The notes: generated by a model from the letters alone, not told the origin. A stretch of 64,000 nucleotides of DNA from an uncultured Flavobacteriaceae bacterium (GCA_947503105.1 CANNCM010000001.1:186001-250000), one strand, 5' to 3'. Positions 35,701 to 44,720 are shown, counted from the first letter of the stretch. Made by a program: numbers and translations.

Positions 35701-37075
35701 TACAACATCATATGATGTTACAGTTCAGGAAAACTGTCCATCACCAAATTTAAGTGGTGGAACACCAACAAGTTTGGATATTGATGACCGTTGGTCAGAA
35801 GTCATTGATTTAGGCTTTGAGTTCTGTTTCTTTGGAGAAACATACAGCCAAATATTAATCGGTTCTAATGGTGTACTTTCGTTTGAATTAGAGAACGCAG
35901 AAACTGGGAATGGATGGGATTTACAGTCTTGGACAAGTACAAGTCCAGATACTTTACCAAACAGTTCAAATACAACACTTTCTGAAGCTAATATTTTTGG
36001 TGTTGGACACGATATCGATCCTTCAGAATGTGGTGAAATTAATTATATGATTCTGGGTAGTGCTCCAGCACGTCAATTTGTAGTCAATTATAACGAAGTT
36101 TGTCATTTTGGCTTTAGCTGTTCTGATTACATCTCTACATCACAAATCATATTATATGAATCTTCTAATGTAATTGATGTTAATATTATAGATAAGCCAC
36201 TTTGTACGGATTGGAATGACGGCCTCGCCGTTGTAGGTATTCAAAATATTGATGACACTATTGCGTTTACTCCACCAGGCAGAAACACAAGTACTTGGGA
36301 AACTTCAAATGAATTTTGGAGATTCTCTCCTTCTGTCGGAGACGCCAACTACATGTTAGAATGGTACGATGAAGACAATAACGTTGTAGGTACAGAAGAT
36401 ACAATTACTGTTTATCCAGAAGAAACAACCACTTATACTGCTGCTGTAACATATAACCTGTGTACTGGCGGAACTGCAACAGTAACAGATAGCGTTGTAG
36501 TAGAAGTTACACCAACTCCTGTGCCTGTTCCAGTTGAAGACGAAATTCAAACGTGTATTGGAGAAGATGTTGTTTTGGAAGTGAATGTAGATCCTTCACA
36601 AGAATCACCCGCTTTGGTTTATTATTGGTCATATAATAATGAAGACGTACAAGATGGTCCAGACAATACATATACAATTCCAGCTTACTCTGGTGAATAT
36701 GGCGAATATATTGTTACTGCATACAACGAAGAAACTGGATGTTTCTCCAGTACAACTATATTTGTGTCAACGTATATGAATGAAAGCTGTGTAGATATCC
36801 CACAAGGAATTTCTCCTAATGGCGATGGGTACAACGACTGTTTGATTCTAGATCATTTGGAAGCTCAAGAAGACATCATAAAAGCTGAAATTTACAACCG
36901 ATATGGTGTAAAAGTTTTCGAATTGAATGATTACGTTGATCACTGGTGTGGTCAAGATGCTAGTGATGGAGATTTAGACTCCGATGAATTATTGCCTGTT
37001 GGCACCTATTTCTATGTCATACAATATGCATCAGGTCGTGAGCCAACAATCAGTTGGATATACCTTAATTACTAA
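32789..37075 (+). CDS. Large repeat adhesin with type IX (CHU_C/type B) C-terminal sorting domain
   Basis: 1428-residue surface protein. Signal peptide MKNITTALLCFFISVYSFG; then four tandem repeats of 103-108 residues (21 to about 437) of type CTHTLNMIDSWGDGWNGASAE ending near SGSNPSTGDQDDAG; an Fn3 domain (about 440-520); a CUB-like domain with FFDIENGWDFLSVYDGP (about 523-630); a second Fn3 (about 637-725); a second CUB-like domain with FWDDLTIYDGPDN (about 735-830); a less clear middle; then a C-terminal domain from 1336 with IPQGISPNGDGYND, AEIYNRYGVKVFE and LPVGTYFYVI. That C-terminus is the gliding motility-associated domain that sends SprB-like proteins through T9SS. The PorP/SprF gene follows by 24 nt. 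Ligand unknown. Confidence 0.9.
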   Translation: MKNITTALLCFFISVYSFGQCTHTLNMIDSWGDGWNGASAEILVNGTSVATATLGSGLSEGTVTFDAATGDTIVLSWTDEGLYADEISWNVTDGDGIEIGSGSNPSTGDQDDAGTASCPPPPGSCTHTLNMIDSWGDGWNGASAEILVNGTAVATATLGSGLSEGTVTFDAATGDTIVLSWTDEGLYADEISWNVTDGDGAEIGSGSNPSTGDLDDAGIGNCEVAPPPPGPTCAHTLNMFDSYGDGWNGASAEIIVNGTAVATATLGSGLSEGTVTFDAGTGDTIVLSWTDDGFYPSEISWTVTDGEDNEIGAGSDPSTGDQDDAGTGSCPPPVPCTHTLNMIDSYGDGWNGASAEILVNGTSVATATLGSGLSEGTVTFDAATGDTIVLSWTDDGFYPSEISWNVTDGGGTEIGSGSDPSTGDQDDAGIGSCPDCVPPSELTTVSVSDTGAVVSWTAAADVTTWEYELVLAGETPTGVGISTTSNPLTITGCYSNTAYDLYVRTDCGGIYSSWVAMSFTTSPACGDTIFDSGGEDGNYSSNELITITVFPQNAGDVVTFTFTFFDIENGWDFLSVYDGPNASSPLVGTYTGNAIPDPVTSTDASGALTFVFDSDGSVTDFGYAIATSCAPPPSCLAPTGLAISNIGGTTADFDWDALTGNESWEYVIVPTGDPAPTGNGTLVTVNAVTFTDLDFLTTYDVYVRAFCGDDDGYSLWSGPVTFTTTQQTDYTIDCSLGEPVNINYCYTNNDTTYWLFTSTDGFPLKIEFNAGTIEGFWDDLTIYDGPDNTFPVLFNNNDVDLEDFTDLVIESTATAVYVEVDSDGSGSCESSFGYTPWDFDVSCKTCITQLVDFSVDGACEPAQEFYINANITDMGDAINLELTDNQGSPAQTTTQTGIVTFGPYPANEQVVITVVNSDDTSCSVDSDALTFLCPPPPNECSIVYAGEDTNFCSDGSTPATLTASYHLFGQDTTSYDVTVQENCPSPNLSGGTPTSLDIDDRWSEVIDLGFEFCFFGETYSQILIGSNGVLSFELENAETGNGWDLQSWTSTSPDTLPNSSNTTLSEANIFGVGHDIDPSECGEINYMILGSAPARQFVVNYNEVCHFGFSCSDYISTSQIILYESSNVIDVNIIDKPLCTDWNDGLAVVGIQNIDDTIAFTPPGRNTSTWETSNEFWRFSPSVGDANYMLEWYDEDNNVVGTEDTITVYPEETTTYTAAVTYNLCTGGTATVTDSVVVEVTPTPVPVPVEDEIQTCIGEDVVLEVNVDPSQESPALVYYWSYNNEDVQDGPDNTYTIPAYSGEYGEYIVTAYNEETGCFSSTTIFVSTYMNESCVDIPQGISPNGDGYNDCLILDHLEAQEDIIKAEIYNRYGVKVFELNDYVDHWCGQDASDGDLDSDELLPVGTYFYVIQYASGREPTISWIYLNY
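32849..34097 (+). repeat. Four tandem coding repeats in the adhesin gene
   Basis: Units begin at 32849, 33161, 33485 and 33794 (312, 324, 309 and about 304 nt). Long blocks are identical between units at the DNA level, including about 45 nt beginning at ACTCTTGGTTCTGGCCTTAG in all four. Units 1 and 2 are almost the same (WGDGWNG, DEGLYADEISW); units 3 and 4 form a second pair (YGDGWNG, DDGFYPSEISW). Recent duplication or gene conversion is likely. Confidence 0.95.
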
Positions 37076-37099
37076 CCAATAACCACTAATAATAAAACA

Positions 37100-38017
37100 A
37101 TGAAAAAATTAATTCTGATATTTTTTACCGTACTAATTGCACAGCAAGTTACTGCTCAGCAGGACCCGCAGTATACGCAATATATGTACAATATGAATAT
37201 TATAAATCCAGCTTATGCAGGAATTGCTGAAGGGCTGGCCATCGGTGCGCTGTACCGCAGTCAATGGGTTGGCCTAGATGGTGGCCCAGAAACTTACACC
37301 TTCAATATGCATTCTCCAGTGGGTAAACAATTAGCTCTTGGTTTTTCTGTCATTTCTGATAAAATTGGACCTGTAAAAGAAACAAACGCCTATATAGACG
37401 CATCCTATACAATACCTACAGGAATGGAAACACGGCTTGCATTTGGTGTGAAAGGTGGTTTTACTTTTCATGATATTGCGATTTCTGAGACTCAAATTAA
37501 TGTGATTGACCAAGGTGATCCCTTCTTTGCAAGTGCAATCAATGAAACAACACCAAATATTGGAGCTGGGGTTTATTTTTATAAACCAAACAAATATTAT
37601 ATCTCTGTTTCTGTTCCTAACATTCTTAATGGTGTTCATTTGGATGCAAACGGCACCAAAATCGGTTCGGAATCCGAGCACTTTTTTGCTGCAGCCGGAT
37701 ATGTTTTCGATTTGTCAGAAAACTTCAAACTAAAACCTCATGCTTTACTTAAATATGCCTTTGATGCACCAATGAGTTATGACATCAATGCCAATTTATT
37801 TATGTTTGACCTTGTTGAAGTTGGTGTAGGTTATCGCCTTGAAGATTCTTTTAGTGGGATGATAAATTTTCAAGTGATGGACAACTTAAGAATTGGGTAT
37901 GCCTATGATGCTATTCAATCAGATTTGGATATCGTTACAAATTCTTCTCACGAAGTATTTATCAACTTTGATTTCAATTTCTCTTCCAAAGTTTCAAGAT
38001 CACCTCGTTATTTCTAA
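37100..38017 (+). CDS. PorP/SprF family type IX secretion membrane protein
   Basis: 305 residues with a signal peptide ending QQVTAQ. The mature start QDPQYTQYMYNMNIINPAYAG is the hallmark of PorP/SprF proteins. The remainder is an outer-membrane beta-barrel (ALGFSVISDKIGPVKETNAYIDASY, LAFGVKGGFTFHDIAI, NIGAGVYFYKPNKYYISVSVPN, VGVGYRLEDSFSGMINFQVMDNLRIGYAYD). SprF is needed to export the adhesin SprB in Flavobacterium; this copy, 24 nt after the large adhesin, is probably its dedicated export partner. Confidence 0.93.
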   Translation: MKKLILIFFTVLIAQQVTAQQDPQYTQYMYNMNIINPAYAGIAEGLAIGALYRSQWVGLDGGPETYTFNMHSPVGKQLALGFSVISDKIGPVKETNAYIDASYTIPTGMETRLAFGVKGGFTFHDIAISETQINVIDQGDPFFASAINETTPNIGAGVYFYKPNKYYISVSVPNILNGVHLDANGTKIGSESEHFFAAAGYVFDLSENFKLKPHALLKYAFDAPMSYDINANLFMFDLVEVGVGYRLEDSFSGMINFQVMDNLRIGYAYDAIQSDLDIVTNSSHEVFINFDFNFSSKVSRSPRYF

Positions 38018-38038
38018 ATTTAAGCTAAGTATATTATC

Positions 38039-39952
38039 ATGAAAAAATATAGTTCAATTTTTATTATCATATTAGTCACTGGCTTATTTGCCAATGCACA
38101 ATCAAGGGCAACCAAAAGAGCCGATAAACTCTTTTCTAAATTTGAGTTTGTTGAAGCTGCCAAAGCATACGAAGACTTAATTTCTAAAGGCGAAGGAGAT
38201 ACCTATGTTTACGGACAATTGGCCGACGCGTATTACAATGTTTTCAATACGGTTGAAGCAGAAAAATGGTACGCAAAAACTTTAGAATCATCCGAACTAC
38301 CCGAGACAATTTACAAGTATGCACAAATGCTGAAAGCCAACGGAAAATACGAAGATTCTAATACACAAATGGCAAAATTTGCTTCCATGCGTCCAGCAGA
38401 TCATAGAGCTATTGCCTTTGTTGAGAATCCAAATTATCTTCCAAAAATTCTTGAAAAAGGAAAAAAATTCAATGTTCAAGACGCTGGAGTAAATTCTCAA
38501 TATTCAGATTTTGGAGGTACACTCCAAGGGAGTAAATTATATATTGCAACTGCTCGTAACGAAGACGGAGAAAGTTATGGGTGGAACGAAGAGCCTTTTT
38601 TGGACATTTATGCCGCACAAAAAAATAACGACGGTTCATTTCAAACGCCAATGGCAGTAGAGGCCCTAAACACAAAATACCACGAAGGTGTGGTGTCTTT
38701 CTCTCCAGACGGTAACACAATGTACTTTTCTAGAGAAAGTTATTTTGACAAAATTTTCGAAAGAGATTCTTTGTCGAGAAATAAATTTAGTGTTTTAAAT
38801 TTATACAAATCAACTAAAGAAGACGGAAGTTGGACAAAAGGCGAAGCACTATCCTTAAATTCTGAAAGCTACTCTGTCAAAAATCCAGCGGTAAGTCCAG
38901 ATGGAAAAACATTATTTTTTGCTTCTGACATGGCCGGTGGTATGGGACAATTTGATATTTGGTCTGCACCAATCAATGACGATGGGTCTGTTGGAGAAGC
39001 TACTAACTTGGGGCAAAAACTAAACACAGAAGGGCAAGAAATGTTCCCATTTGTGAGCTCAGACAACACCCTATACTTCTCTTCCGACGGCCACTTAGGC
39101 CTTGGAGGAATGGATGTATTTTTTGCCAAACTTGTTGATGGAAAAGTAGGCCCAATTCGAAATGTTGGAATTCCTGTTAATGGAAATGCAGATGATTTTG
39201 CGTTCAGTATCGACAATGAAACAGATGAAGGTTTTGTTTCCTCTAACCGCGAAGGTGGCGCAGGAAGTGACGATGTCTATGCTGTGAAAGTATTACAACC
39301 CATTTGTGATGTCTTAGTCACTGTAACAGTAAAGGACAGCGAAACAGGACTTATTCTTGCAGGAGCTTCCGTGAATGTTTTAGACTCTGAAGGGAATGTT
39401 TTAGGCACTAAGATCACATCTGATAAAGGAGAAGTGAATTACATTATTGAGTGTAATACAGATTTAAGTCTAAGTGCTACAATGGAAGAATATGAAAGTG
39501 GTACTGGAAGTATAGAAGGTACTAGCGAGGAAGAAGTTTCTACGGAAATTTTATTAGACCCAATAGATGAAATTATTCTTGCCAATAAAGTTTTGCTTAA
39601 TCCAATTTATTTTGACTTTGACAAATCTAACATCACAGCGCAAGCGGCTTTTGAGTTGGATAAATTAGTGCAATTGATGAATAAATATGAATCTATTGTT
39701 TTGCGTGCAGAGTCGCATACAGATACTAGAGGAAGCTCAACATACAACCAAAGTCTATCGGAAAGACGAGCTTTGACTACCGCACAATATGTGATTTCCA
39801 AAGGAATTGACGCCAGTAGAATAACAGGTATAGGTATGGGAGAAAGCACTCCTGTAAATGATTGTGGTTCTGGGTGTAGTGAAGAAGAACATCAAATGAA
39901 TAGACGTTCAGAATTTATTATTTTAGAAGGTAATCCTAATAACGAAAAGTAA
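38039..39952 (+). CDS. OmpA-family outer-membrane protein with TPR and PD40-like repeats
   Basis: 637 residues. Signal peptide MKKYSSIFIIILVTGLFANAQ; a TPR-like helical region (about 25-120, ADKLFSKFEFVEAAKAYEDLI); a PD40/WD40-like propeller (about 150-405) with repeated SPDGNTMYFSRES, SPDGKTLFFASDMAGG and SSDNTLYFSSDGH blocks; a carboxypeptidase-regulatory-like domain (about 415-500); and a C-terminal OmpA domain (about 515-630) with YFDFDKSNI, HTDTRGSSTYNQSLSERRA and MNRRSEF, the peptidoglycan-binding residues. This architecture is the usual third member of adhesin-PorP/SprF-OmpA clusters and resembles PorE-like anchors. It follows the PorP/SprF gene by 21 nt. Confidence 0.92.
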   Translation: MKKYSSIFIIILVTGLFANAQSRATKRADKLFSKFEFVEAAKAYEDLISKGEGDTYVYGQLADAYYNVFNTVEAEKWYAKTLESSELPETIYKYAQMLKANGKYEDSNTQMAKFASMRPADHRAIAFVENPNYLPKILEKGKKFNVQDAGVNSQYSDFGGTLQGSKLYIATARNEDGESYGWNEEPFLDIYAAQKNNDGSFQTPMAVEALNTKYHEGVVSFSPDGNTMYFSRESYFDKIFERDSLSRNKFSVLNLYKSTKEDGSWTKGEALSLNSESYSVKNPAVSPDGKTLFFASDMAGGMGQFDIWSAPINDDGSVGEATNLGQKLNTEGQEMFPFVSSDNTLYFSSDGHLGLGGMDVFFAKLVDGKVGPIRNVGIPVNGNADDFAFSIDNETDEGFVSSNREGGAGSDDVYAVKVLQPICDVLVTVTVKDSETGLILAGASVNVLDSEGNVLGTKITSDKGEVNYIIECNTDLSLSATMEEYESGTGSIEGTSEEEVSTEILLDPIDEIILANKVLLNPIYFDFDKSNITAQAAFELDKLVQLMNKYESIVLRAESHTDTRGSSTYNQSLSERRALTTAQYVISKGIDASRITGIGMGESTPVNDCGSGCSEEEHQMNRRSEFIILEGNPNNEK

Positions 39953-39974
39953 GTTGTTAAATTCAAATTTGAAA

Positions 39975-40002
39975 AGACCTCCACATTTGTGGGGGTTTTT
40001 TT
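39975..40002 (+). terminator. Terminator after the adhesin-PorP/SprF-OmpA operon
   Basis: ACCTCCACA-TT-TGTGGGGGT forms a 9-bp stem with one G-T pair, followed by seven T. It overlaps the last codon of the convergent gene at 40001. Confidence 0.88.
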
Positions 40003-40375
40003 ATGTCGCTCTGGAAAGAACAAAAGCTAAAACAAAAAGAGCAAGTTGAAATACAATCAAAATCAAAATAGAATATGGTTTTGATCCTTTGATGTTTTTT
40101 GACAGTAATATGCTTCGTTTTCTGCCGTTATAACTCATCCAGTTTTTAAAGAAAATAAACCCAATAAGTCCCAAGGAAACTATCCATAAACTGGTTGTGT
40201 CCATAACATTAAGTTTCATTTGTTTTGCGAACTTTATAAAAAAGAGGCCAACCAACAAACATAATGCAATTTGAAAAATAGAAACATAGATGCGCGCCCA
40301 TCGTGCCGCTCGCTTTGGGTTGTATTGTTTCACATGATGAAAAACGGAAAGGTATAATGTATCAAATAAATCCAT
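40001..40375 (-). CDS. Small integral membrane protein, function unknown
   Basis: 124 residues with three hydrophobic segments at about 28-48 (IYVSIFQIALCLLVGLFFI), 62-80 (LWIVSLGLIGFIFF) and 100-121 (YSILILIVFQLALFVLAFVL). The N-terminus MDLFDTLYLSVFHHVKQYNPKRAARWARIY is soluble, with an HH pair and a basic patch. I recognise no family. Single gene between two terminators, starting 14 nt from the hairpin at 40389. Confidence 0.7.
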   Translation of the reverse strand: MDLFDTLYLSVFHHVKQYNPKRAARWARIYVSIFQIALCLLVGLFFIKFAKQMKLNVMDTTSLWIVSLGLIGFIFFKNWMSYNGRKRSILLSKNIKGSKPYSILILIVFQLALFVLAFVLSRAT

Positions 40376-40388
40376 ATTTTAAATGTAT

Positions 40389-40421
40389 AAAAAAACCTGT
40401 GAGTAGCTCACAGGTTTTTTT
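40389..40421 (-). terminator. Terminator after the DUF5689 lipoprotein gene
   Basis: CCTGTGAG-TAG-CTCACAGG with A and T runs on both sides gives a long hairpin, 18 nt after the stop of the DUF5689 gene on the minus strand. It is symmetrical and could also act on plus-strand transcripts. Confidence 0.88.
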
Positions 40422-40438
40422 ATTTTATAACTTAATCT

Positions 40439-41857
40439 TTAGTTTTGAACTAATACTTGGAAATCATCAATTTCAAAAGTTCCTGTGTTGTTACTTCCAC
40501 CTCCAGTATATTTAAAAGCAACATAGGCAGTACCACTGTAAGAACTTAAATCTGTTAATCCAGAATCTACCCAATTTTGATAATACTCAGCATCAGAAAC
40601 AATATTAGTATTTAATGTATTCCATGTTGAAGATTCTATTGTAGATTCGCTACCGTCCCAATCTGTAGAAATTAAAAGCTCCAGGCCGCTGTTATCACTA
40701 AAACTGTTTGAGGATTTAAACTTCACAAACTCAGCTCCTTGTACATCCAAATCGATGGCTGGAGTAATCAACCAAACAATATTACTGGAATCACCACTAT
40801 TGTAGGCACTTACATACGCAATTTTACTTCCAGAATTTTGGTTGTCACTCGTTGTTTTTGCACGCCAAAATCTCCCGCCCTCTTCATTATAGTTGGTCCA
40901 ATTTCCTGTGATATTACTATAATTTGAGTAGGATTGAAAATCATCTTCAAAAATAGCAGAGAAATCATCGATGTCTAACAATTCGCAACGGCTATCGTTC
41001 ATTTGAACATCGTCGGTAGTATTCAATGCTAATACCAAATCACTACCATTGTACGTTTTTGAAACAATTCCTGAAATTGAACCTCCACCTGCTGGAAGGA
41101 CTTCATTCTTGAAACTAGCAAATGAACTTGTTTCTAACATAAAAGTCGCATATTCAAATCCAGAGCAACGCTGTACTGTGCGCTGTGTATCATAATCGTC
41201 TGTAGAAGCAACGTATGGCGCTCCAATTTCGTTTGTTGGGAATTCTACGGCATTAAGGGTGACAAAAATTCCGATATCATCAGAGGACAAAGAAGAGACT
41301 GTTTTTGGCACTATTGTTTCTGTGGTTGCCGAGCGAAATAAGTACATTGGCACTTCATTGGCGGTCAAAGACTCTACTTCACCATCGCCATTCACAGCAC
41401 CACCAATCGTAAACACACCATCACCACCATTTGCTTCACCTAAATATAGATTTTTTAAAGAAATATAAACCTCTCTTCCAATATTGAATTGGTTGTATGA
41501 ATCCACTTGGTTCAATGCTATTTTTATCGCATCCGTTGCATCTTGTGCTGCGTTTTGAATATAGAACTCTTTGTAAAAGTTTCCTGTCGCATCAGATGAA
41601 GATACATATCCTTTTACTGCAATATCAGAAGTGATTGCTGTAGCATCATCATCGGACTGAAACTGAGCTTTTAGTTCTCCAATAGTAATTAATTGCACGT
41701 CTCCCGAATCAATTTGTGAAAGAAGTGTGTTTAAGTTTTGATTTTCCTCGGTCCCAACACTTGATGGAACTTCAAATTCGTCGTCCTGAACGCAGGCAAC
41801 GAGAGCAAGCGCTGCAAAAATTGTTGCTGCTAGTGATTTAAAATTTAGTGTTTTCAT
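40439..41857 (-). CDS. DUF5689 / choice-of-anchor J lipoprotein
   Basis: 472 residues from the ATG at 41857, which gives a lipoprotein signal (MKTLNFKSLAATIFAALALVACVQDD); longer in-frame starts would bury it. Residues about 45-260 match DUF5689: an OB-like beta-barrel with LITIGELKAQF, VKGYVSSSDATGNFYKEFYIQN and NIGREVYISLKNLYLGE. The C-terminal part (about 290-470) is a choice-of-anchor J jelly-roll type domain with FEDDFQSYSNYSNITGNWTNYNEEGG and YVAFKYTGGGSNNTGTFEIDDFQV. It lies 32 nt downstream of a TonB-dependent receptor gene and so is probably its surface lipoprotein partner. The OB-like part may bind nucleic acid or another polymer (inference). Confidence 0.85.
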   Translation of the reverse strand: MKTLNFKSLAATIFAALALVACVQDDEFEVPSSVGTEENQNLNTLLSQIDSGDVQLITIGELKAQFQSDDDATAITSDIAVKGYVSSSDATGNFYKEFYIQNAAQDATDAIKIALNQVDSYNQFNIGREVYISLKNLYLGEANGGDGVFTIGGAVNGDGEVESLTANEVPMYLFRSATTETIVPKTVSSLSSDDIGIFVTLNAVEFPTNEIGAPYVASTDDYDTQRTVQRCSGFEYATFMLETSSFASFKNEVLPAGGGSISGIVSKTYNGSDLVLALNTTDDVQMNDSRCELLDIDDFSAIFEDDFQSYSNYSNITGNWTNYNEEGGRFWRAKTTSDNQNSGSKIAYVSAYNSGDSSNIVWLITPAIDLDVQGAEFVKFKSSNSFSDNSGLELLISTDWDGSESTIESSTWNTLNTNIVSDAEYYQNWVDSGLTDLSSYSGTAYVAFKYTGGGSNNTGTFEIDDFQVLVQN

Positions 41858-41889
41858 TAGTTTAAAATTAATGTTCATTTTTAGTTTTT

Positions 41890-44646
41890 TTAAAATCTGA
41901 AGTTTAGGTTTAAGAAATAGGTTGGGCCTCTTCCATACCAATATTTTGGTCCAAAGACGCGCTTTGGATTGCCAGCGTCTTCTTTAAGAGATTGATAATT
42001 TGCACTGCGCCCTTGTTCGAAACCACCCGATTTATATTTCTGGTCAAAAATATTATTTAAGCTGACAAACAAACTCACATAATAGTCGCCGATTTTCCAG
42101 GACTTTCCCCCCACGGCATTGATTACCATATAGTCTTCAAATCGTTCTTGACGTAACAACTCTCTTGCCAAGTCTGGATCATAGTCTGAAAACGGCAACC
42201 CGTCTGTGTCTAAATAAAAGTTCTGTGTTCTGGTCAATGGAGAAACATCAACATAGGTATTGGCAAAGAAATTGGCTGTAGTCCCAAACCACCAATAGTT
42301 TGGATCTCTATATTCAAAACCAATAGAAGCAGCTTGTTGTGGTCCTCCAGCAATTTTGTAATCTTTAAGATTTGCTTGACCAAAATTAAGCCCTTCTACA
42401 AAATCGCTTGAAGTGAGCACCAAATTTGGATTGTTGTCATACGTAAATTGCCCGACCGAAGCAACACCGGTCAACTTGATGGTTGGCGTCACTTGTGCTT
42501 CAATTCCAAACTCCAACCCTAGGTGTCTTTTGTCTATTCCTTGAAGAATTTCCTGTACAAAAGCAGTCCCTTGATCTACACCACTAATACCATCTGCAAA
42601 ATAAAATGAAACTTCATTGGCGTCTTGCATTTGCGTGTAGTACCCTGTCAATCTTGCTTTTACCGTAGATGACCTAAATACATAATTAGCATCAAAAGAA
42701 GTGATTTTTTCTTCTGTGATATCTATACCTGATTTATCCCCAACAATGGCGTGGTTTTCGCGAGAGTTGGTAAAAGTATTTCGGATTGTTGGCGCTTTGG
42801 ATAAATATCCTGCATTGACATTTAAAATGTGTTTACCAGAAAATTTATATGTAAATCCTCCTTTGGCTCCCAATCCTGTAAATGAAAGTTGTCGCCCTTT
42901 TCCATAAGAATTATCGGCATACGTCTCTGTTTGGTACAAACCTTCACGCTGATATTGTGTGGCGGTATAAGTTCCTGCAACAAAGAAATCTACTTTATTA
43001 TATTTAAATTGTGCTTGAACAAAACTGCTCAAAACATTTGCATCAATCATGTAGTTGTATCGGAACGTATCGCCCTCACCAACAACTTGGTTGGGGTTTC
43101 TTAAATCAAATTGTACTTGATCAAATGAATCCACATTGAGATAGCCCGTATTGCTGCCTAGCATGTCCATAATTTCTGCAAAATTGTGAGATTTTAAACG
43201 CTTATAATTTACTGCAGCATTTAATGTCACTCGCTCTGAAAGTTCGGACTCTAATATGGTATTGACTGTAAATTGTTCATCATCACTACGATCTTCATAC
43301 AAAATATAGGCGGCATAGTCGCCATTGATATTATTGGTTAGGTTGGCATCATAAATGCGGTTCCATTCCACTTGCCCTCCATTTCGAAAAGATTGTTCAG
43401 AAAGATATGCTCCGGCATAATCTGGACCATCGGCATCAGCTAGAAAATAACTAGGAAGGCCTTGATAATAGGCTGGGCTTGGGTTTGCACCCCCCGCATA
43501 GTCTAATCGGCTGTTTCCCAACTCCCCAAATTGATAGGCCAGGTTTGTATTTAAGCTTGTTTTGTCTGAAATATCCCAATAATGGTTCAGCATCACAACT
43601 GGTTCTGCAATGCGGCGGATACGCGAATTTCGTTTTTCGCCATCATGCCATCCCCAATATTCATTGTAAGTAATGCCTTTAAGATCAAAAACTTCTTGTG
43701 TGTTTGGTGACGATTTTCCACGGCGATTTGGTGTATAAATTCCAACAAAATTTAAACTGTGCTTGTCATTAATTTTCTTTTCAACGGAAGCAAAAAACGA
43801 ATTGGCATCATAGAACGTTCCGTCTTGGAAACCTTCATCTCCCCAACGTCTTCCTATAGAAAATGCATAAGACCATCCACCATCGACCAAGCCAGAAGCA
43901 TATGTAGCCATCAGACGATTGGTGTAACTTCTGTTGGAAGAAGAGTATGTAATTCGACCTCCAGCTCTATAGCTTGAGGCTCTTAAATTGATGTTGGTTG
44001 ACCCTAAAAGCCCTCCAAAATTATAACTAGAAGGCGCTAAGCCCATACTCAACTCTTGACCTCTTAAAACATCATTCAATCCTCCCCAATTACTCCATTG
44101 GGGTCTTCCGTCAAACATTTTATTCATCTCAATGCCATTCATCAAAACATTTCCATTTTCTGAATTTAAACCACGAACACGAAAAAATGATTGGCTAAAT
44201 TCAAAAGCCGCGGCCCTCTGAAAAATATCTTGTGATGCAGAAAGCAGTCCAGAAATATTATCTGCTCCACTTGAATCATCATTCAGTTCGTCATCTGAAA
44301 GTGTAATGGTAAACAAATCATCATCAGAATTGTCCTGCGAAAGCATCATATCTTGAATATTTAGCGTTTGGCCTTCTGTAACAATAATTGGGTAGCGTGC
44401 ATTCAAATACCCTGTTTTACTTAGCGATAGCATTTGCTCGCCCAAAGGAACCAGAGATGAAAACTGGAAAACTCCCATTTCGTCGGTATAAGTGGAGAGT
44501 TCTGTGTTTTCAAAACTTACCAATACGCCTGCTACAGGTTGGTTTGTTAGCATGTCTTTCACAACTCCTTTGACGGTCGTTTGCTGAGCAAACACTGAGA
44601 GTACATTAAAACACACAAACAAAAAACTAAGGGTTTGTTTTTTCAT
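41890..44646 (-). CDS. TonB-dependent receptor with carboxypeptidase-regulatory-like domain
   Basis: 918-residue outer-membrane transporter. Signal peptide ends LSVFAQ; an N-terminal regulatory-like domain (about 22-105, TTVKGVVKDMLTNQPVAGVLV) is followed by an acidic linker (SQDNSDDDLFTITLSDDELNDD), a plug (about 135-240, FRVRGLNSENGNVLMNGIEM) and a 22-strand type barrel ending YFLNLNFRF. The linker is unusually acidic. The DUF5689 lipoprotein follows in the operon, and a secreted nuclease/phosphatase gene is divergent upstream, so phosphate, nucleotides or DNA fragments are candidate substrates (inference). Confidence 0.93.
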   Translation of the reverse strand: MKKQTLSFLFVCFNVLSVFAQQTTVKGVVKDMLTNQPVAGVLVSFENTELSTYTDEMGVFQFSSLVPLGEQMLSLSKTGYLNARYPIIVTEGQTLNIQDMMLSQDNSDDDLFTITLSDDELNDDSSGADNISGLLSASQDIFQRAAAFEFSQSFFRVRGLNSENGNVLMNGIEMNKMFDGRPQWSNWGGLNDVLRGQELSMGLAPSSYNFGGLLGSTNINLRASSYRAGGRITYSSSNRSYTNRLMATYASGLVDGGWSYAFSIGRRWGDEGFQDGTFYDANSFFASVEKKINDKHSLNFVGIYTPNRRGKSSPNTQEVFDLKGITYNEYWGWHDGEKRNSRIRRIAEPVVMLNHYWDISDKTSLNTNLAYQFGELGNSRLDYAGGANPSPAYYQGLPSYFLADADGPDYAGAYLSEQSFRNGGQVEWNRIYDANLTNNINGDYAAYILYEDRSDDEQFTVNTILESELSERVTLNAAVNYKRLKSHNFAEIMDMLGSNTGYLNVDSFDQVQFDLRNPNQVVGEGDTFRYNYMIDANVLSSFVQAQFKYNKVDFFVAGTYTATQYQREGLYQTETYADNSYGKGRQLSFTGLGAKGGFTYKFSGKHILNVNAGYLSKAPTIRNTFTNSRENHAIVGDKSGIDITEEKITSFDANYVFRSSTVKARLTGYYTQMQDANEVSFYFADGISGVDQGTAFVQEILQGIDKRHLGLEFGIEAQVTPTIKLTGVASVGQFTYDNNPNLVLTSSDFVEGLNFGQANLKDYKIAGGPQQAASIGFEYRDPNYWWFGTTANFFANTYVDVSPLTRTQNFYLDTDGLPFSDYDPDLARELLRQERFEDYMVINAVGGKSWKIGDYYVSLFVSLNNIFDQKYKSGGFEQGRSANYQSLKEDAGNPKRVFGPKYWYGRGPTYFLNLNFRF

Positions 44647-44683
44647 ATAAAATTAATTTTTGTTGAAGTATATATATATTAAA

Positions 44684-44691
44684 CAAAAATA
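44684..44691 (-). promoter_or_regulatory. Candidate -7 promoter element for the receptor/DUF5689 operon
   Basis: TATTTTTG on the minus strand, an exact TAnnTTTG match, 37 nt upstream of the receptor ATG in the 115-nt divergent intergenic region. Confidence 0.55.
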
Positions 44692-44712
44692 CATTTCTTA
44701 TTTTAAAATTTT

Positions 44713-44720
44713 TACTTTTG
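44713..44720 (+). promoter_or_regulatory. Candidate -7 promoter element for the endonuclease/exonuclease/phosphatase gene
   Basis: TACTTTTG, an exact TAnnTTTG match, 41 nt upstream of the ATG at 44762. Its distance to the opposite -7 box is only 21 nt, so the two promoters overlap in their -33 regions and could be co-regulated. Confidence 0.5.
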
